Assembly: GCA_013298625.1 (NCBI GenBank)
Contig: JAAFIF010000019.1
Coordinates: 50,627-114,626, forward strand
Length of the DNA stretch: 64,000 bases
Direction: 5' to 3'
From: Myxococcales bacterium
GTDB lineage: Bacteria; Myxococcota_A; Polyangia; Polyangiales; Ga0077539
The position numbers were made by a program, and so were the translations under genes. Below the pieces are notes generated by a model. That model saw nothing but the letters and a program-made list of their open reading frames with translations, ran no database searches and was not told the DNA's origin. Below, in pieces: positions 27,332-40,004 of this stretch (positions are counted from its first letter, which is position 1; each line of letters starts with the position of its first letter).

Positions 27332-28365
27332 CAGAACCTCCCCACCCAAGCCGCGCCGCTCAGCCCTGGCGCCACCATCGGAACCATGGCTGTCCTCGCG
27401 CTCGCCTCTCGGCCCGCGCTGAGCGCGATCCACGTGACGCCCACGCTTGCGACGGCGAGCCCTCCCCAGAGCGCGACGTGCCCGAGCGCGTTCATTGTGT
27501 TTCCGTTCGAGTGAACGCCCTGCGCGGCGGGGTTGGTGCACTCCCAGAAGCCCTCGTTGAGCGCGCAGCCGAGCGAGCGAAGCTCTGCTTCAGCGTTGTT
27601 GCGCAGGACGAAGAACGCGCTGCTCGCGATCATGCTGAGCCCGCCGGTCGCGGCGAGCACCACCGCTCCCGCTGCGACGCCGCCTGTGCGTTCGGCGGGC
27701 GGTGGCGTGCGCGGGACCGGTGTTTCGCTGCTGTTCGCTCGCGCAGGACCGCGCGCGTCGCCCGTGCCCACGTCGACAGGGCTCGGCTGCGCGCTGCCTC
27801 TAGGGCGCATCTCGACAGACTCTCGCGCGCTCGCGCCGTTGAGGTCGATCGAGCGCCGCACGGGGTAATAGCCTTCGGCCTCGACCTCGAGCGTGTACGA
27901 TCCGCGCACCAGCCGAACGGTCGCCGCAGCGGGAAGCGTTCCCACCTCGCGCCCATCGATGCGCACCCTCGCGCCCGAGACTCCGTCGATCAGCTCGAGC
28001 GAGCACAGCCGCTGCTGAAGCTGCGCCAGGGCGCCTTCGAGCGCCGCGCGGTTGCGCGTGATCCACCCGTCCTCGGCGCGCGCGAGGGCTTCGCGCAGGT
28101 GACGGTCCGCGCGCTCCCAGCGGCCGAGGGCCTGCTCGGCGAGGGCGATCTGCGCGACCGCGCGCGGCGTGTGAAACTGCTCGTTCGCCTGCTCGAACAA
28201 CGCGAGCGCCTCGGCGTCGCGCCCCTGTGTACGCAGCGCGATCCCCTGCTGAACCAGCGCGTCGTCCGGGGCGCTCTGCGCGTGCGCAGTGGCGCTCGCG
28301 AGGACGAGCGCGGCGCCGCCGAGCGCGACCGCAGCGCGACCTCGAAAACCGGTGCGTGTATTCAT
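27331..28365 (-). CDS. PEGA-domain protein with N-terminal TPR-like region
   Basis: VRIDGREVGTLPAAATVRLVRGSYTLEVEAEGYYPV; overlaps the FG-GAP start (ATGA). Confidence 0.75.
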   Translation of the reverse strand: MNTRTGFRGRAAVALGGAALVLASATAHAQSAPDDALVQQGIALRTQGRDAEALALFEQANEQFHTPRAVAQIALAEQALGRWERADRHLREALARAEDGWITRNRAALEGALAQLQQRLCSLELIDGVSGARVRIDGREVGTLPAAATVRLVRGSYTLEVEAEGYYPVRRSIDLNGASARESVEMRPRGSAQPSPVDVGTGDARGPARANSSETPVPRTPPPAERTGGVAAGAVVLAATGGLSMIASSAFFVLRNNAEAELRSLGCALNEGFWECTNPAAQGVHSNGNTMNALGHVALWGGLAVASVGVTWIALSAGREASARTAMVPMVAPGLSGAAWVGRF

Positions 28366-28465
28366 TGTCTTCCCTTGCGTGCCGCGCGGCGACCGGCCGA
28401 CGCTCGCTGGGAGTGTATCGAACGCGCGGCGCGCGAACGTCGATGTTCGACGGTGCGCGGCGCAC

Positions 28466-29305
28466 CTACAGGCGTCGGGTCATCCCCGTCATGATCTTGG
28501 TCATCACGCGCACGCGCGCCCATCGCGGCAGCAGCGCGAGCGACCAGCCGAGCAGCTTCGAGAGCAGCCCCGGTCGCAGGGTGCCCTTCGACCCGAGCGC
28601 GGCGAGGCTGTCGCGCGCGACGGTGTGCGCAGAGACCGTGGCGCCCATGGTCATGTTGGCGCGCGACGCGAAGCCGCTGTGCACCGGGCCTGGCGCGCAC
28701 GAGAGCACGGCGACCCCGTACGGCGCGAGCTCGACGCCGAGCCCTTCGGCGAGGGACTGCACGTACGCCTTGGTCGCGGCGTAGTTGGCGGCGCGCGCGA
28801 CGCCCTGAAACGCGACGATGGAGCTGAGCAGCACGATCGCGCCTCGCTTCTGCGCTGCGAATCGGGCGCCGAAGTGATGGCAGAGCTGCGCGACCGCGCC
28901 GCAGTTGACGGCGATCATCGAGAGCTCGTCGTCGAGGGGGGCGTCGATGAAGGCTCCGGAGGTTCCGAATCCTGCGGCGGCGACGAGGAGGCCGACGTCG
29001 AGCGACGAGCACTGCTCGGCGACCGTGGCGACGCTGCGCGGTTCGGCGAGGTCTGCGGCGATCACGCGGGTCTCGACGGCGTGCTCGGCGGTGAGCTGCG
29101 CGGCGAGCTCGCGGAGGACGGCCTCGCGTCGCGCGACGAGGACGACGTTGAGCCCCGCGGCCGCGGCTTGCGTGGCGAACGCGCGGCCGATGCCGTCGGA
29201 CGCGCCGGTGACGACGGCCCACGCTCCGTAGCGTCGAAGCGATCGGGGGCGCTCGTTTGTAGAAGCTGCAGGCGCGCTGACGGGCTGTGTGATCGACGGT
29301 TGCAT
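28466..29305 (-). CDS. SDR family oxidoreductase
   Basis: WAVVTGASDGIGRAFA, SSIVAFQG...NYAATKAYV. Confidence 0.9.
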   Translation of the reverse strand: MQPSITQPVSAPAASTNERPRSLRRYGAWAVVTGASDGIGRAFATQAAAAGLNVVLVARREAVLRELAAQLTAEHAVETRVIAADLAEPRSVATVAEQCSSLDVGLLVAAAGFGTSGAFIDAPLDDELSMIAVNCGAVAQLCHHFGARFAAQKRGAIVLLSSIVAFQGVARAANYAATKAYVQSLAEGLGVELAPYGVAVLSCAPGPVHSGFASRANMTMGATVSAHTVARDSLAALGSKGTLRPGLLSKLLGWSLALLPRWARVRVMTKIMTGMTRRL

Positions 29306-29324
29306 GAAGGACGTCCTCTCTGAT

Positions 29325-30689
29325 TCACCTGGGAAAACACGCTGCGAAGCGCGTGAGCAGCGTTCGGTCTCCGCGCACCCGCAGCCGGCGCGTGAGCACG
29401 GCCCACACCGGGCTTCGCTTCTTGGAGACGATGTCGAGCCACAGCTGGCCGGGGGCCGAGACGAACAGATCGGGGGCGCCGACGAGGCCGGGCTCGACCT
29501 CGAGCGTTCCGTCGTCGATGCGCACGGTGGCTTGCGTGGCGTCGGGCCCGGTGAGATCGAAGTGAAACGTCGCGCGCCACCCGCGCGCGGGGCCGCGCTG
29601 AAACGTGAGCGGGATCGCGCGAAAGAAGCTAGCCGCGCTGGCGGGGCGCAGGCTCGACTGCACGCGCGTCACGGTCTTGTGCGGAAAGCGCTTCTTCACG
29701 TGCGCCTCGGCGTCGGACCCTGCGACGACGTAGACGGGCTCGGGCTTCGAGGTCAGCGGTCGTACGACGTCTTCGACGAAGCGGGCGCGGTCTGTGAGAA
29801 ACGGCCCGAGCACGTCTTCGCCCGCGGGGCACACAGCGATGCAGTACGCGGCTTTGTAGTTGGGCTTGTAGGCGAGCGACTGCCACATCGACGCGCTCTG
29901 CGAGATCGAGACGCGCTCGCGAAAATCATGGCGGCTCTTGCTCTCGGCGACCTGCTCGACGAAGTCTTCGAAGCCGGTCATGAACTCGCGGTAGTTGTGG
30001 TCGTAGCAAGCCGAGAAGCGAAAGCCGCCGTCGGCCTCGATCGCGCCGACGGGGCAGGCAGCGAGGCAGAGCTTGCAGTCGACGCAGGGGTCGAAGGAGA
30101 GGGGCTCGGGCGCTCCGTCGATGGCGGCGGCGGTGATCACGGCGCCGAGCAGGACAAACGAGCCGAACCGCGGGTGAATCACGTTGCGGTGCAGCCCCAT
30201 CCGACCGAGCTGCGCCGCGACGGCGACCTTCTTCTGCGAGACCACCCACGTGCGGCCGGGAAACGCGTCCATCTCCATCGGAAACGCCATCGCCGGGTTG
30301 ATGCTGCGGTGCCCGAGCGCGGCGAGCGCCGTCGCGACGCGGTGCGCGACCTCGTCGACGTCCTTCGCCGCGCGGTGAAACTCGAGGTTGGCCACGCTGC
30401 GCGCGGGGCTCCGCACGTCGTCGGCGTGCGTGCGCAGGACGATGGCGACGATCGATCGCGCTGATGGGAGCGCGCGCCTCGCGTGCGGCGCCTCGTCGAG
30501 CAGCTCCGGGTGATCGAGCGAGACCACGCCTGCGTCGTCGGCGCCCGCCTCGAGCGCGATCGCGCGCACCCGCTCGAGCGTGAGCGCCTCGGGCTCGCGC
30601 GTCGGCAGGACCCGAAGCTTGCGCACCGTGGGATGCGCTTCGAGCGCGGCGGATCTGCGGGGAGGTGTCTTTTGCATGATGTGTATCAT
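29325..30689 (-). CDS. 4Fe-4S (epoxyqueuosine-reductase-like) protein with C-terminal SCP2-like domain
   Basis: CVDCKLCLAACPVGAI...YCIAVCPAGED; C-terminal WRATFHFDLTG..TVRIDDGTLEVEPG; start could be 30677. Confidence 0.75.
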   Translation of the reverse strand: MIHIMQKTPPRRSAALEAHPTVRKLRVLPTREPEALTLERVRAIALEAGADDAGVVSLDHPELLDEAPHARRALPSARSIVAIVLRTHADDVRSPARSVANLEFHRAAKDVDEVAHRVATALAALGHRSINPAMAFPMEMDAFPGRTWVVSQKKVAVAAQLGRMGLHRNVIHPRFGSFVLLGAVITAAAIDGAPEPLSFDPCVDCKLCLAACPVGAIEADGGFRFSACYDHNYREFMTGFEDFVEQVAESKSRHDFRERVSISQSASMWQSLAYKPNYKAAYCIAVCPAGEDVLGPFLTDRARFVEDVVRPLTSKPEPVYVVAGSDAEAHVKKRFPHKTVTRVQSSLRPASAASFFRAIPLTFQRGPARGWRATFHFDLTGPDATQATVRIDDGTLEVEPGLVGAPDLFVSAPGQLWLDIVSKKRSPVWAVLTRRLRVRGDRTLLTRFAACFPR

Positions 30690-30694
30690 TCAAT
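30676..30694. promoter_or_regulatory. TetR operator-like site 1
   Basis: ATGATGTGTATCATTCAAT; 15/19 identical to the reverse complement of 31331-31349. Confidence 0.55.
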
Positions 30695-30783
30695 CGTGCG
30701 AGCGGAGAGCGGGGCGGGTGTGTTGGCATGACGATCGTCATTCCATCGCGCGCAGCGAGCCCCGCTGGCCGCTGCGCGCGCGC

Positions 30784-31332
30784 TCAACGGCTGCGGGCTG
30801 CGTTGAGGATGCGCTCGGCCAGCGGCTTGTCGTCGACGAGCCGCGCGAGAACGACGGCGCCGACCATCTGCGCCGCGAGCCGCAGGGCCTCGTCGGTGGG
30901 CGCGTCGGCGTCGCACCGGGCCGTGAGCTTGTCGCTGACGAGCGAGACGAACCCGCGCGCAGCGCGGGCGAAGGCGCGGCGCACGGGCGTGGGCTGCTTG
31001 CGACCTTCGGTGCCGAGGGCCGCGAGCACGCAGCCTTGCTCGGGGTGCTGGGCGTGCTCGATCGAGAGGTACCTCGCGAGCGTGGCGTCGATGTCGCCGG
31101 CCTCGCGGGACAGGACCGCCTCGCGGGTCTCTTCTGCGGCGCACCGGACAGCCTCGGCGACGAGCTCGTCGCGGCTCTCGAAGTGCGAATAGAAGCCGCC
31201 GTGGGTGAGGCCTGCCTTCTTCATCAGCGCGGGGATGCTGACCCCCGCGAGCCCCTCGCGGCGCAGCGCGCGGGCGGCGCTCTTCACGATCGTCGCCCGC
31301 ACGGTCTCTTTGTGCCCTTCGGGGTATCGCAT
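30784..31332 (-). CDS. TetR/AcrR family regulator
   Basis: ARALRREGLAGVSIPALMKKAGLTHGGFYSHFESRDELVAEA HTH. Confidence 0.85.
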   Translation of the reverse strand: MRYPEGHKETVRATIVKSAARALRREGLAGVSIPALMKKAGLTHGGFYSHFESRDELVAEAVRCAAEETREAVLSREAGDIDATLARYLSIEHAQHPEQGCVLAALGTEGRKQPTPVRRAFARAARGFVSLVSDKLTARCDADAPTDEALRLAAQMVGAVVLARLVDDKPLAERILNAARSR

Positions 31333-31349
31333 TGAATGACGTGCATCAT
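31331..31349. promoter_or_regulatory. TetR operator-like site 2
   Basis: ATTGAATGACGTGCATCAT, at the TetR start codon. Confidence 0.55.
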
Positions 31350-31483
31350 GGCATTGCGCCGACCGCCGAGCAAGCGAGCGCCCGACGCCGGTTTGCTGCG
31401 ACGGATCCATGACGTCCGGGGTCATGGCTTGTCGCTCGTGACCGCGGCAAGCATCGGGCACGAAGGGCGTTGCCAAACACACG

Positions 31484-31918
31484 ATGAACCAACAAACGCA
31501 CAGGCGCTGGCTCAAGGTCACCGCGGTGGTGATCGGCTCGTTCGGGCCGGTGTTCTCTCTCGGGACGATGGCGGCGACCGCAGAGCCCGCGCGCTGGACC
31601 TTGGATCTGCTGCACTGGCCGATCGACGGCGGGACGACCTACGCCCACGCGGACACGCGGTTTCTCTCGGCGCTGACGGGGGGATTTCTCTTCGGCTGGG
31701 GCGTGATGGTCTGGTGCCTGTCCCAGTGGGTGTACGACCTCGCGCCCGAGGCGATTCGGCGCGCGGTGCTCGCGGGGCTGTGCGCGTGGTTCGTCTTGGA
31801 CAGCGCCGGGTCGATCGCCGCGGGCGTCCCGTCGAACGCTGTCTTCAACGTGCTCGTGCTCGCGATCGCCGCAGGGCCGCTGTGGGTGCGACCGCGCGAG
31901 GCGCCGCAGCCTGCGTGA
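31484..31918 (+). CDS. small integral membrane protein
   Basis: Multiple TM segments; ATG with clear coding bias. Confidence 0.7.
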   Translation: MNQQTHRRWLKVTAVVIGSFGPVFSLGTMAATAEPARWTLDLLHWPIDGGTTYAHADTRFLSALTGGFLFGWGVMVWCLSQWVYDLAPEAIRRAVLAGLCAWFVLDSAGSIAAGVPSNAVFNVLVLAIAAGPLWVRPREAPQPA

Positions 31919-31927
31919 GCGCGTCGA

Positions 31928-32497
31928 TCAGTCGGTGGTCTTCGGCAGCCCCGAGTCGTCCCAGTTGCCGAAGAGCTCTCCCTTGGCCGAGCGGGCGATC
32001 AAGTGGGACAAGCGCTTGTCCCACTCGGCGCGGTCGCGCGACCGCATCTCTTCGACGTAGCCGAGGCGCACGCGTTGGTAGAGCGTCGGTGCGGCTTCGA
32101 AGTGCTCCCACGCGCCGGCGACCGCGAGAAATCGCTCGCGCACGTCGCTGGCGACCTCGATCGGCCCCTCGTCGAGCGAAGGAAGCACGCGCATCCCCGC
32201 CTCGGTCATGCGCCCGTCGCGGATGAGCCTGCGCGCGCGCTCTTTGTTGAGCTCGGTCCAGTTGCTGCGTGGGCGTCGCGGGGTGAATCGCTGCGCCGTC
32301 GCGCCCTCGTGTCGCTTCGCGATCCCGTCGATCCACCCGAAGCAGATCGCCTCTTCGACGGCGTCGAGGTACGTGATCGCTCCTGGCGCGGGGCTGCGCA
32401 GCACGAGCCAAATCTCTCGGTCGCTCTGGTGGTGAGCGGTGAGCCAATCGCGCCACGCGCGTCGCGTGCGCGGGTCGAACGTCGTCGTGACCTGCAC
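31928..32497 (-). CDS. YdeI/OmpD-associated family protein
   Basis: AICFGWIDGIAKRHEGATAQRFTPRRPRSNWTELNKERARRLI. Confidence 0.85.
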   Translation of the reverse strand: MQVTTTFDPRTRRAWRDWLTAHHQSDREIWLVLRSPAPGAITYLDAVEEAICFGWIDGIAKRHEGATAQRFTPRRPRSNWTELNKERARRLIRDGRMTEAGMRVLPSLDEGPIEVASDVRERFLAVAGAWEHFEAAPTLYQRVRLGYVEEMRSRDRAEWDKRLSHLIARSAKGELFGNWDDSGLPKTTD

Positions 32498-32524
32498 GAT
32501 GCGCTCTGATGCGCGAGCGATCGT

Positions 32525-33187
32525 TCAGTCGCGCTCGGGCGCTCCCAGAGGAAACAGCGGTCGATACGGTCGCGCCTCGTCCACCGCCCGCGCGAAGGAC
32601 GGCCGCTCGAGCAGCCGCGCGCGGTACGCCCGCAGCGTCGCGAACCGCGCGTCGATCGGGTGCACCCAGTCCGCGTAGAACAGCGCTGGCGCCGCGGCGC
32701 AGTCGGCCATCGAGAAGTCCATCGCGGCGACGGCCCACTGACGGCCGGCGAGCTCTCGGTCGAGCCACGCGTACGCGGTCTCGAGCTTGCGTGACGCCGT
32801 GGCGATCCCGTCGCTGCGCTTCACGGGGTCGCCGCTGAGCGCGCCGTCGACCGCGTGTTGCGCGGCGTTCATCACGTGCAGATCGAAGAACCGGTCGAGA
32901 AAACGCACGTCGAGCGCTGCCAGCGACTCGTCTGGGATCAGCCGCACCGGCCCTGGGTGCACGAGCTGCAGATACTCGATGATGATCGAGGACTCGACCA
33001 CGTCTCGTTGCCCGTCGACGAGCAGCGGAAACTTTCGCAGCGGCCATTTCGCTGCCCACACCGCGCTGTGCTCGGGCGTATCGCCGCTGATGCAGCGCAG
33101 CTCGAAGGGCGTGTGGTTCTCGTACAGCGCGACGAGCGCCTTCTGCGTGTACGAAGAGAACGGGTGGCCGTAGAGGATCAGCGACAT
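32525..33187 (-). CDS. glutathione S-transferase family protein
   Basis: MSLILYGHPFSSYTQKALVALYENHTPFELR...VESSIIIEYL. Confidence 0.85.
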   Translation of the reverse strand: MSLILYGHPFSSYTQKALVALYENHTPFELRCISGDTPEHSAVWAAKWPLRKFPLLVDGQRDVVESSIIIEYLQLVHPGPVRLIPDESLAALDVRFLDRFFDLHVMNAAQHAVDGALSGDPVKRSDGIATASRKLETAYAWLDRELAGRQWAVAAMDFSMADCAAAPALFYADWVHPIDARFATLRAYRARLLERPSFARAVDEARPYRPLFPLGAPERD

Positions 33188-33274
33188 CGACGGCTGTTGT
33201 GCGGCACTCGGGCTCGCGAGCGCAAGCGGCGATCACCGCGCACCGTCGTCGGCGGGTTTGCTATCACCGTCGCG

Positions 33275-36108
<2,834 letters not shown>

Positions 36109-36161
36109 CTATCTCGTGAGCGCGCCGCCCAATTCGCGAGGCGCTCACGGTTCGTTCTCTT

Positions 36162-37085
36162 TTGTCTCGAGCGACGATTGTCGCTTCGCGCATCGCGGCG
36201 AAGCGCGCGCCGGGCTACGGTGCGGCCCATGTGCGCTCGGCGATCGAACACACGCGCCGCGCGATCGTGACCGCGCAGCGTCACAACGGCATCGTCGCTG
36301 CGTTGTTCGCGCTGAGCGGCTGCTTCACGCCCGCGACGTCGATCGCGCGTTGGGTGGATGTACACAGCGGCGGGGCGCTGGTTTCGACGCTTCCGCCTGC
36401 GTGCGACGCGCCGCTCGCGAGGGTCGTGCGCGAGGCGCGAGAAGCAACGCGTTCGCCGGTGTTTGCCTCGCAGATCGCGCGGGTGTGGCCTGCGGTCGAG
36501 CACCGTGACGACGCAGTTGTTGCGGCCACGATGGCGCCCGACGCCTTCGTCGCGGCGCTGCGCGCGCGGGTCGAAGAGCGGCTGTCGTTCTACTGTCACC
36601 CCTTCGCGCGCGGCTCGTCGGCGATCGCCGCAGACGGCGCCGGCGCGCGCGGCGTGATCGGAATCAACTGCGGCCGCGACCCCATCGCCTCGCGCTCGAC
36701 CGACCCTGTGCGCTGGCGCTTGTACGCGCGCACCGTCGTTCACGAGCTCACGCACTCGGTCGGCTTTCGACACGAGGGCAACGAAGCCGCGGGCAACGAG
36801 TGCACGCTGCCGTACCTCGCCGGCGACATCGCCCTCTCGGTGCTCACGGGCGACGGCGGCGCGAGCGTTCAGTGCGAACGAGCGCGGCTGTTGCTGCAGG
36901 ACACGGCAGCTGCGTCATCGCGCTCGCGTCGCGCTTCGAGCGTCGTCGATTCGCTTGGCCAGCGCGCGCGCTTCGCGAGCGACGTCGCCCTTCTCTCCCT
37001 TGGCCCGAGCGAGCAGCTTCGCTGTGAGGTCGCTCGCGGCGGTGACCTTCATCAGCGCGCCCAGCGTGTTGCGTCGCTGCGCTGA
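36162..37085 (+). CDS. putative zincin-type secreted protein
   Basis: VVHELTHSVGFRHEGNE (HExxH); lipobox-like ALFALSGC; start uncertain. Confidence 0.55.
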   Translation: MSRATIVASRIAAKRAPGYGAAHVRSAIEHTRRAIVTAQRHNGIVAALFALSGCFTPATSIARWVDVHSGGALVSTLPPACDAPLARVVREAREATRSPVFASQIARVWPAVEHRDDAVVAATMAPDAFVAALRARVEERLSFYCHPFARGSSAIAADGAGARGVIGINCGRDPIASRSTDPVRWRLYARTVVHELTHSVGFRHEGNEAAGNECTLPYLAGDIALSVLTGDGGASVQCERARLLLQDTAAASSRSRRASSVVDSLGQRARFASDVALLSLGPSEQLRCEVARGGDLHQRAQRVASLR

Positions 37086-38351
37086 CCGTTTGCTGAGAAA
37101 GAACCCCTCGATCAGCGCGTCCGTCGCGCGCTCGGGCGAGAGCTCGCGCAGCAGCCAGTACGCCTTTCCAAACGCCGGCGTGAGCGCACGCGAGCGCTGC
37201 TCGAGCACCTCGATCAGCAGCGCGACGAGCGTCGATGCGTCTTCGGGCGCGCGAAGCGGCCACAGGATCTCTAGCGCGTCGTCCCGTGCTTCGGGCGTGC
37301 GCAGGCAACGCAGGGCGACCGCGCGCGTCTGCGCTCGCAGCGCGTCGCTGACCAACGTGGGCGGCTCGTCTGGTGAGCGCTGCGCTCGCAGATGGGCGTT
37401 GGTCCACCGCGCGAGGCGCTGCGCTCGAACGGCAGTCGCCGAAGCGTCTCCGTCGCACAGCGCGGCTTCGACGCTCGCGACCAGCTCGTGAAGCTGCTCG
37501 TCGTCCGTGAGCGAGCGCGGGCCTCCCGCGCGCTCGTCGAGCGCGAGCACGAGCTGATCGAGCGCGGTCAGATCCACGCGATCCGCGAACACCACCGGGC
37601 AGAGGTCCGCTGCGAACCCCGCGACCTCGAGACGCGCGCGCAGCTCGAGCACGCGCGCGTCGCGCCGCTCGGGCGTGGCTGCCCCGATGATCCACAGGAC
37701 CGGAGGCCCGACGCCGAGCGAGTACATCGCGGTAAACTTGTCGCGCTGGGACTTCGCGTCGGCCTTGTCGACCATCGCGGCGATCACCGCTGCGGCGATG
37801 GGCCGCGACGGGTCTCGCACCGTCGTGACGCTCGTTGCGCTGCGGATCGCTTCGAAGACGTACTCGCGGTTCGGTGAGCAGTGGGCGTAGTCGTGCGCGA
37901 GCACCTCGAGCTGCATCCACGGGATGCTCTCGGCGGTGGTGGCGCTGCCGGCCATCTTCACGGTCACCCGCGGTCGTCCGAGCGGGTCGCGCGCGGGCTC
38001 GATCCTCTGTGGCGGCGGAGCTTCGATCGCTCTGCTGCGCGCTGAGGCGAGGGCGAGCGCACGCGTCTCTTCGTCCGTTCGCGTCCCCCAGAGCGGGCCG
38101 GGCGCGAGCGCGCGCGCGGTCTCCTCCGGAAACACGTCCACGGCGCACGCGAGGTGAAACCACGAGGTGCGGGTGGGGTTGCGTGTTCCGTCGAAGAGCA
38201 GGCCGAGCTGATCGACGTAGGGGTAGCCGACGGGGGTGACGAGCAGGCCCTGCATTGCCAATGATTTTGCAGGTAGTTCACCGTTGCAGCGGTAGCACCG
38301 CGGCGCGCTGTCTGCGGGCACGAAGGCCACGCGCAGGTTCGTCGAGATCAT
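36915..38351 (-). CDS. hypothetical protein (HEAT-like C-terminus)
   Basis: MISTNLRVAFVPADSAPRCYRCNGELPAKS...; helical repeats near the C-terminus. Confidence 0.65.
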   Translation of the reverse strand: MISTNLRVAFVPADSAPRCYRCNGELPAKSLAMQGLLVTPVGYPYVDQLGLLFDGTRNPTRTSWFHLACAVDVFPEETARALAPGPLWGTRTDEETRALALASARSRAIEAPPPQRIEPARDPLGRPRVTVKMAGSATTAESIPWMQLEVLAHDYAHCSPNREYVFEAIRSATSVTTVRDPSRPIAAAVIAAMVDKADAKSQRDKFTAMYSLGVGPPVLWIIGAATPERRDARVLELRARLEVAGFAADLCPVVFADRVDLTALDQLVLALDERAGGPRSLTDDEQLHELVASVEAALCDGDASATAVRAQRLARWTNAHLRAQRSPDEPPTLVSDALRAQTRAVALRCLRTPEARDDALEILWPLRAPEDASTLVALLIEVLEQRSRALTPAFGKAYWLLRELSPERATDALIEGFFLSKRSAQRRNTLGALMKVTAASDLTAKLLARAKGEKGDVAREARALAKRIDDARSATRAR

Positions 38352-38472
38352 GCGAAAGCCAGCAGCAGCGTAGCGCCAAACGGCGGCGCCAGCGGTCGTG
38401 TGAGCCGCGCGGACATCAGCCGAGCGATTCGCTGTAAGTGTCTGCGCTCGGCGCGCGTATCGTCGATCACCG

Positions 38473-39033
38473 ATGGCAGAGACACCGAAGTTTCTTCGAT
38501 TCGCGCGGTCGCTCGCGATGGGGGCCGTGGCCTCGACCGCGCTGCTGCAGTGCACGTCCGCTGCGACGACGACGCCCACGTTCACGTCCGCGTCCGAGCC
38601 GAGCTCTGGCTCGTCGCCGCAGCCCACAGAGACGACCATGCCCACGGGGACAGCGACGGCGACCGCAGCGGGGACCGTCGCGCAGCCGAACGCGAGCGCG
38701 CTCCCCAACGTGCGCACCGGCGAACGGTGCGAGCTCGTCGGCAGCGCGCACTACCGCATCGAAGGTCGGGAGTTGATTTCGTGTGGCTGCGCCGAGTCCA
38801 CAGGGCCGTCAGGATCCACCGCGCGCGCGTGGGTCTGCACGAGCTTCGATCGCTCGGCCGGAGGGCTCGACGGCCGCGAGTGCAGCGACGTCAACGCCTC
38901 GCGCAACGACGACGGCGGCCCGCCCGGCAACTTGTGCCTCTGCGTCGCCACCGCGCAGCGCCCAGAGCTCGCTTGCTACCACGCGTTTCAGATGGCGGCC
39001 GGTCCGCAGGCGCCGCCCGAACTGGCAGCGTAA
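38473..39033 (+). CDS. lipoprotein, hypothetical
   Basis: AVASTALLQCTSA lipobox, Thr/Pro linker, Cys-rich end. Confidence 0.65.
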   Translation: MAETPKFLRFARSLAMGAVASTALLQCTSAATTTPTFTSASEPSSGSSPQPTETTMPTGTATATAAGTVAQPNASALPNVRTGERCELVGSAHYRIEGRELISCGCAESTGPSGSTARAWVCTSFDRSAGGLDGRECSDVNASRNDDGGPPGNLCLCVATAQRPELACYHAFQMAAGPQAPPELAA

Positions 39034-39095
39034 AGCCGCCATCGAACCAATGGGCCGCGTGCGGGGAGAACGACGGTCCCCGTCGCGGTCATGGT

Positions 39096-39911
39096 TCAGG
39101 GCTCGTCTCGCTCCTTCGCTCGCTTGCGCCAAACCGCTGGTGAAAGCCCGGTCTTGCGGTTGAACAGATCCGTCAGCGCGCGCTCGGACAGCCCGACGGC
39201 GGCGCTCACGGCGGTGATCTTGTCGTCGCTCGCGCGCAGCAGCGTTTGTGCCCGGGCGAAGCGGGCGTCGGCGAGCTCTTGGCGAAAGGACGTTCCGTGC
39301 GTGGTGAGCACTCGCTGGAGCGTGCGGGTCGAGGTCGCAAGCAGCGCGCTCGCGCGCTCGATCGTGAGCGTGTCGAGCTCGGTGCCGCGCTCGAGCAGCG
39401 TCCAGAGCGCGCGCAGCTCGTCCGGCGTCCCGCGCAGCCGCGCTGCGATCGCGTCGACCTCGTCCCGCAGCCGCTCGTCGGCGTCGACCGAACGAAACGC
39501 CTCGCTCGCGTCGGTGCACAAGCGATAGTCGTGCGTCCATCCGAGCACTGGCAGAAGCCCCGTGAGCATCAGCCCGATGGGGCCGTCGCGGATCACGTTG
39601 ACGTGCCGACGCACGTGCGGGAGCAGCGTGTCTTTTCGCTGCTTCATCCATTGGATCAAGATCTGCAAACACGACGGGTCTACGGACTGCACACCGCGCG
39701 TGTCGAGCACGACGTCGAAGCCGCTCTGCATGTGCCGTCGATGCTGGTCGAACACCGCCAGGATGCGCCGGGTCTCGTGCTCGTCCTGCGCGGCCCAGAG
39801 GATCGACCCGCAGAGCGCTGGCGACTCGCACCACACGACGGAAGAGCCCGTCACCGTGTACCGCCCCACTGGAGCGTCGAAGAAGTCTTCGTAGCGAGCC
39901 TCGTGCAGCAC
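39096..39911 (-). CDS. AraC family regulator
   Basis: SALLATSTRTLQRVLTTHGTSFRQELADARFARAQTLLRASDDKITAVSAAVGLSERALTDLFNRKTGLSPAVWRK. Confidence 0.85.
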   Translation of the reverse strand: MLHEARYEDFFDAPVGRYTVTGSSVVWCESPALCGSILWAAQDEHETRRILAVFDQHRRHMQSGFDVVLDTRGVQSVDPSCLQILIQWMKQRKDTLLPHVRRHVNVIRDGPIGLMLTGLLPVLGWTHDYRLCTDASEAFRSVDADERLRDEVDAIAARLRGTPDELRALWTLLERGTELDTLTIERASALLATSTRTLQRVLTTHGTSFRQELADARFARAQTLLRASDDKITAVSAAVGLSERALTDLFNRKTGLSPAVWRKRAKERDEP

Positions 39912-40004
39912 TGGGTGACTGCGCGGATGCTACCCCGCACAGCAATCAACCGCGTCGCACTTCGCGCAGACAACGCGCACCGCGGACCCCAAAGGACGCT
40001 GTGC

